From contig NC_054711.1 of NCBI RefSeq assembly GCF_016097555.1, positions 34,927,395-34,991,394 on the forward strand: 64,000 nt of DNA. Direction: 5' to 3'. Under the pieces are notes generated by a model. That model saw only the letters and a program-made list of their open reading frames with translations. It was not told where the DNA came from and made no database searches. The position numbers were made by a program, and so were the translations under genes. This document shows positions 53,366 through 64,000 of the stretch, piece after piece (position 1 is the stretch's first letter; every line of letters begins with the position of its first letter). The stretch comes from Gigantopelta aegis (Eukaryota > Mollusca > Gastropoda > Neomphalida > Peltospiridae).

Positions 53366-54955
53366 AATTATTAAAGCGGCATTCCCTGGAATATTTTTAT
53401 TATTTAAGCATATAGAACAGAAAATCCCATTACGTTTGGTGCATATAAGACGCCGCACTCCGAATTGGTTTCACTACACTGGCTTTTCCAAGTTAAAAAT
53501 AAACCCAGTATTTTGAAAGTGGGACACTTTTTGCGGGCGCCCACTGGGCTAAAAATAGTACGTTTTGGCTATTGTTGCATTACAAAAACCGAGCGGATTC
53601 TAGCAGTCAAATCCTAGCAGCCAATTACGCTAGCAGCCAATTTCAGCAGACGCTCATGTCGACGTGTTAAACATCGGACTATTTACGCCTTTCGATTGTT
53701 ACCTGTATTTCACACTTTTAAACACACTGTTATGCTAATTTTTATTATTTACTACAACTTAAGAATTTGAGAGTTTTAAAGAGTATCTTTATATAAAAAC
53801 AACACAAAAACAAAATAACAACGGTATTACAAAATGGCGAGAACTGGCTAGTAAGCATTTGACGATATGCATTAATGACGACAACTCGCGAGTGAATTAA
53901 AAGTGCAGTTATGCTTGTATTTGAACTTAGAACTTGATTGTATACGATTGAAACCAGACACTGCAGCTTTAAAAACGTAAATATAAATAATAAAGCATGT
54001 GCATACACGCGAATACAAAAGCATAACGTATAATTTAAACTTATGCAAGCAAATGTAATTTCCCTGGACACTTGTATAGCCTAATATATTGAACTTTAAA
54101 ACAATATTTTAGCCTCAGCGGATGAGGGTATCAGATGACCACCCCGCCTCCTCCCTCGCCTCCTGTTTTGTTTACAACTTGTCTTGGGCATCACCAGTCG
54201 AAGGTGTTCGTTTTGTAATTAATTAGTATATAGAAAAATTTATGAGTAATCAGAGGCGCGTTTTCGGGGTAAATTAGTGTTGTATATTGTGGATGATTAA
54301 TTTAAAAAAAAAAAAATCCCAACAAGCAAAAGATATAATTTAAAAAATATATATTATAATTATAAAATAATTACAAATACATTAATTATTTTATTATTAT
54401 TATTATTATTATTAATTAATCAATTAATAATAAAAAATTAATTAATTAATTAAAAAATAATTATTATTATTTTAAAATTCGACGAACTGGGGTGGGGTGC
54501 GATTTTCAGTGTGGCATGCATGCGTGTTACATTAGTAAATTATTTATTTATTATTTTATTCGCACACATTTTACACCATTATAACTCGTATGTATAAAAT
54601 AAATAAATAGATAAATAAATGTGATCACATCTGGAATATCCCATAGCTAATAATAGTAACGGTTAAACGTTGACATCTAGATCTAAGGTCAGTCTTTCTT
54701 TTTATTAAAATGGTACACCACATGTCTTTTACAAACGTACATAACTGAAATACTTTTCTATATTTTAGGATGCATTCGGTAAAGTTTCACTTAATAACCA
54801 TCAAAATTATTTACACTTGCTCGTGTGTTTAATTTATTCGCTATGTTTTTGTATCGGCGTGAATAGGTGTTACTTAATTATTGCGGCCACTAGGCCTATA
54901 TCAGCAAACTACATCAATTTATCACTGTATGCACTGGCATGGTAATTATGATGAC
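53366..54955. other. Gene-free AT-rich interval
   Basis: A short tandem of TAGCAGCCAATT-like units near 53594-53650 and an extreme AT block (54300-54480, TTATTATTATT and AATTAATT runs). No exon recognised. Confidence 0.45.
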
Positions 54956-55155
54956 NNNNNNNNNNNNNNNNNNNNNNNNNNNNNNNNNNNNNNNNNNNNN
55001 NNNNNNNNNNNNNNNNNNNNNNNNNNNNNNNNNNNNNNNNNNNNNNNNNNNNNNNNNNNNNNNNNNNNNNNNNNNNNNNNNNNNNNNNNNNNNNNNNNNN
55101 NNNNNNNNNNNNNNNNNNNNNNNNNNNNNNNNNNNNNNNNNNNNNNNNNNNNNNN
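54956..55155. other. Assembly gap (200 N)
   Basis: Exactly 200 unknown bases, same placeholder size as the gap at 16560. Confidence 0.99.
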
Positions 55156-55179
55156 GGTCAGGGCCCAACAGGCCTGGAT

Positions 55180-55290
55180 ACTACTTACATGGTGTTAGAC
55201 ATGAACAGATAGTTGGAGCTACTGGGTGTCAAACATGAACAGATAGTTGGAGCTACAGGGTGTCAAACATGAACAGATCATGAAAATGGA
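55180..55290. repeat. 34-bp tandem repeat
   Basis: About two and a half copies of a unit containing ACATGAACAGATAGTTGGAG and CTACTGGGTGTCAA, at 55199, 55233 and 55267. Confidence 0.8.
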
Positions 55291-55329
55291 GATCCAAGGT
55301 ACACCCGTCTCCGCAACCCAAGACGATGC

Positions 55330-56580
55330 TCGCACACTCTAACACACCACAACACTGATACACCTCTACCCTCTCATATATCTACTCTAACACACACCTC
55401 TACCCTCACATATGTCTACTCTTAACACATCTACTCTAATACACCACAACCCTAACACACCACAACGCTGTTACACCTCTACCCTCGCATATATCTACTC
55501 TTAACACATCTACTCTAATACACCACAACCCTAACACACCACAACGCTGATACAGCTCACATATATCTACTCTTAACACGCTGATACCCTCGCATATATG
55601 TACTCTTAACACATCTACTCTAACACACCTCAACCCTAACACACCACAACGCTGATACACCTCTACCCTCACATATATCTACTCTTAACACATCTACTCT
55701 AATACACCACAACCCTAACACACCACAACGCTGATACACCTCTACCCTCACATATATCTACTCTTAACAAACCTCTACCCTAACACACCACAACACTGAT
55801 ATACCTCTACATTCACATATATCTACTCTTAACAAACCTGTACCCTAATACACCACAACACTGATACACCTCTACCCTCACATATATCTACTCTTAACAC
55901 ATCTACTCTAACACACCTCAACCCTAACACACCACAACGCTGATACACCTCTACCCTCACATATATCTACTCTTAACACATCTACTCTAATACACCACAA
56001 CCCTAACACACCACAACACTGACATACTTCTACACGCATACATCTCTACCCTCACACACCTCTACCCTCAAATACCACAACACATATACACCTCTATCCT
56101 CACACACCTCAACACTCACATACCTCTACCCTCGCAGACCTTAACACCCATATACCTCTACCCTCAAACACCTCTACCCTCGCACACCTTAACACCCATA
56201 TATCTCTACCCTCAAACACATCCACACCTTAACACCCATATATCTCTACCCTCAAACACCTCTACACACATACACCACTACCCTCACACACCTCAACACT
56301 CATAAACCTCTATCCTCACACACCTCAACACTCGTACACCTCTACCCTCACACACCTCAACACTCGTACACCTCTACCCTCACACACCTCAACACTCGTA
56401 CACCTCTACCCTCACACACCTCAACACTCGTACACCTCTACCCTCACACACCTCAACACTCGTACACATCTATCCTCACACACCTCAACACTCGTACACC
56501 TCTACTCTCACACACCTCAACACTCGTACACCTCTATCCTCACACACCTCAACACTCGTACACATCTACCTTCGCACATC
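55330..56580. repeat. CACACCTCTACCCTCA minisatellite, two higher-order forms
   Basis: The reverse complement resembles the GTGTGAGTGTAGAGGTGT satellite at 12331. The left half has a 79-80 bp higher-order unit (marker CTTAACACAT at 55421, 55500, 55604, 55684). From about 56320 the right part is a regular 30-bp unit (CACACCTCAACACTCGTACA plus CCTCTACCCT), about nine copies. Confidence 0.93.
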
Positions 56581-56587
56581 CACTTAC

Positions 56588-56774
56588 ACGTCACAGACAC
56601 ATGATACGTCACAGTGTAATCTATTTCCACATTGTTGTTTTTCATTGAATGCATGGCACTGGTGATTTGGTAATCACCTAGGAGCAGCCAGTATGTCTTG
56701 AAATTGTTAACACACGTACATGTGTAAACAACCCATGTGTTATCCAAAATAACGCATGGTGTTCTCACCAACGG
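56588..56774 (-). CDS. Orphan internal exon, unrecognised
   Basis: On the minus strand TACTTTTCTTACACAG precedes 187 bp with an open phase-0 frame, followed by the consensus-like donor GTAAGTG. The 62 codons include C-V-I-L-D-N-T-W-V-V-Y-T-C-T-C-V, then T-Y-W-L-L-L-G-D-Y, then V-E-I-D-Y-T-V-T-Y-H-V. This alternating hydrophobic pattern with a Cys-X-Cys suggests an extracellular beta-strand domain, but no family is recognised. Phase runs 0 to 1. Neighbouring exons are not visible: the donor opens directly into the minisatellite at 56580, and a plus-strand gene starts 650 bp on the other side. Confidence 0.45.
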
Positions 56775-56799
56775 CTGTGTAAGAAAAGTAAGTATCACG

Positions 56800-57367
56800 T
56801 TGATATTATAATAAAAGTTCTGGATGGAATCGAAATGATTCCAACACATTCTGTTGTTCAAATATATCTTGTATAGTTTCTTTGAGATGAGTAGGGCCAA
56901 CACTACACCAAAAGGTGGCGCGTCGTCAGAATACACTGACAGTGGTCACACTGAGTTGGAGGATCCTTCTTTAAGATAAATGAATGGGTCAAGTATGTAT
57001 GACCGATACGAGCACGAAGAACATCTTAATATTACAACCAGTGGTATGGACAACATTGGATACGTTTATGATAGGGAAGACCATGAGCGGATACAGGCGG
57101 GGGCCCAAGCCCGCCCCCCCCCCCTTTCCTATTTTTGGTCAAACAATATATATTCCAGAATACACCAAAAATGCAAACATATGCCGACCAGCTGTCAAGG
57201 TCCCCTCTATTAAAAAACCCTGGACCCGCGCCTGGAGACCTTTAATATCGCAGAATGCATGTTATAAAACTGGCACATATGTTACTCAACATCCTATTTA
57301 TTTGACGTTTAATGGCCGCCAACGTGAGTATATTTTAAATAATTTCAAACGACATGCATTAATTTTG
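56800..57367. other. Intergenic between orphan exon and defensin-like gene
   Basis: 57080-57230 looks like a worn C-run MITE (GGCGGGGGCCCAAGCCCGCC then a C-run, ending GGACCCGCGCCTGGAG). The rest is upstream flank of the gene at 57421. Confidence 0.45.
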
Positions 57368-57375
57368 TATATAAA
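57368..57375 (+). promoter_or_regulatory. TATA box of secreted Cys-rich gene
   Basis: TATATAAA lies 46-53 bp before the ATG at 57421. A start site about 30 bp downstream (57396-57402, near TGTACAAGAG) would leave a leader of only about 20-25 bases. Confidence 0.6.
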
Positions 57376-57420
57376 TACGTTCGTCCGTCATTGTACAAGA
57401 GCTGTTAGTCGATGGAAATA

Positions 57421-63597
<6,177 letters not shown>

Positions 63598-63652
63598 ACT
63601 CTTATTCGCCAATTCACTGTTGTTCTACTTCTGTTTTTAAAACTACTAACCC

Positions 63653-63877
63653 CAGTGCCGGATTTATAAGGAGGCAAAGGGTGCAATTACCCCCCCCCCC
63701 CCCCCCTGCCAGAGGTGCCCCCCAGACTAAGGACATCCTTTATAAAAAAAAAAATGTAATACTTATAAAATTAGTTCATTCTTTTTTATTTGTCATGTAA
63801 TTTAATTTCTATGTTGAGGGCCCCTGAACCTGAAGTGCCTCGCCCCCCCCCCCCCCAAAGGTCTAAATCCGGCCCTG
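63653..63877. mobile_element. 225-bp hAT-like MITE after the gene
   Basis: Ends CAGTGCCGGATTTA and TAAATCCGGCCCTG (inverted, one mismatch). Exact 8-bp target duplication ACTAACCC (63645-63652, 63878-63885). Contains two C-runs. It starts 55 bp after the stop codon of the secreted Cys-rich gene. Confidence 0.92.
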
Positions 63878-64000
63878 ACTAACCCTAGTTAGTGAGCACT
63901 GTAAAATAGTCTTGGATATTTAATACACGCCCATTCCAGCTAATGGGGTGCAATTCGGGAAGTTTATAAACTCAAGAATGAAATATCTTCAACACAAACG

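Overview
This is a stretch of animal nuclear genome, not bacterial. It has spliced exons with GT/AG borders, long gene-poor intervals, several kilobases of minisatellite, homopolymer and GA/TG/CTA microsatellites, two 200-N assembly gaps and many nested transposable elements. The dominant short repeat is a tRNA-derived SINE with A/B-box heads and a shared tail that I associate with molluscs. Together with Ty3/gypsy, Tc1, Polinton and LINE relics this suggests a mollusc, probably a gastropod. The species is not identified, and this is inference from recognised repeats.

Layout. 1-1900: GTGTGAAYGCAGT minisatellite. 2.5-5.8 kb: foldback and TIR elements, a Polinton-type integrase relic and a 600-bp CTA/TAC microsatellite. 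5.8-9 kb: SINE copies. 9.0-12.3 kb: a Tc1 fragment joined to a decayed non-LTR retrotransposon (endonuclease, reverse transcriptase, RNase H). 12.3-16.6 kb: a 4.2-kb minisatellite ending in a gap. 16.8-30 kb: a minus-strand set of paralogous phase-0 exons whose reading frames join across GT/AG sites (an unrecognised gene), mixed with SINEs, MITEs and duplicated GA tracts. 28.7-40.9 kb: mostly non-coding, with a 1.1-kb TA-flanked element, nested MITE/SINE insertions and a LINE C-terminal relic. 40.9-42.4 kb: a full-length Tc1 transposon broken by one stop. 42.5-50.6 kb: a DNA element with unusual paired terminal motifs, carrying a SINE and a full LTR retrotransposon with apparently identical 1,245-bp LTRs. 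52.2-53.4 kb: a solo LTR of the same family. 55-56.6 kb: a second gap and minisatellite next to an orphan exon.

57.4-63.6 kb: the best-supported gene, four plus-strand exons with a TATA box. It encodes a 138-residue secreted protein: signal peptide, short charged cysteine-containing segment, a Lys-Pro linker written by a CCGAAA hexamer array, and a six-cysteine C-terminal module spaced like a beta-defensin (C-X8-C-X5-C-X12-C-X5-CC). Its introns and 3' flank hold fresh MITE and SINE insertions, one directly abutting the last splice acceptor.

The most interesting items are this candidate host-defence gene, the minus-strand paralogous exon array, and the internally deleted LTR element, whose surviving fragments keep an integrase-before-RT order and a SCAN-like Gag region, as in Gmr1-type elements.
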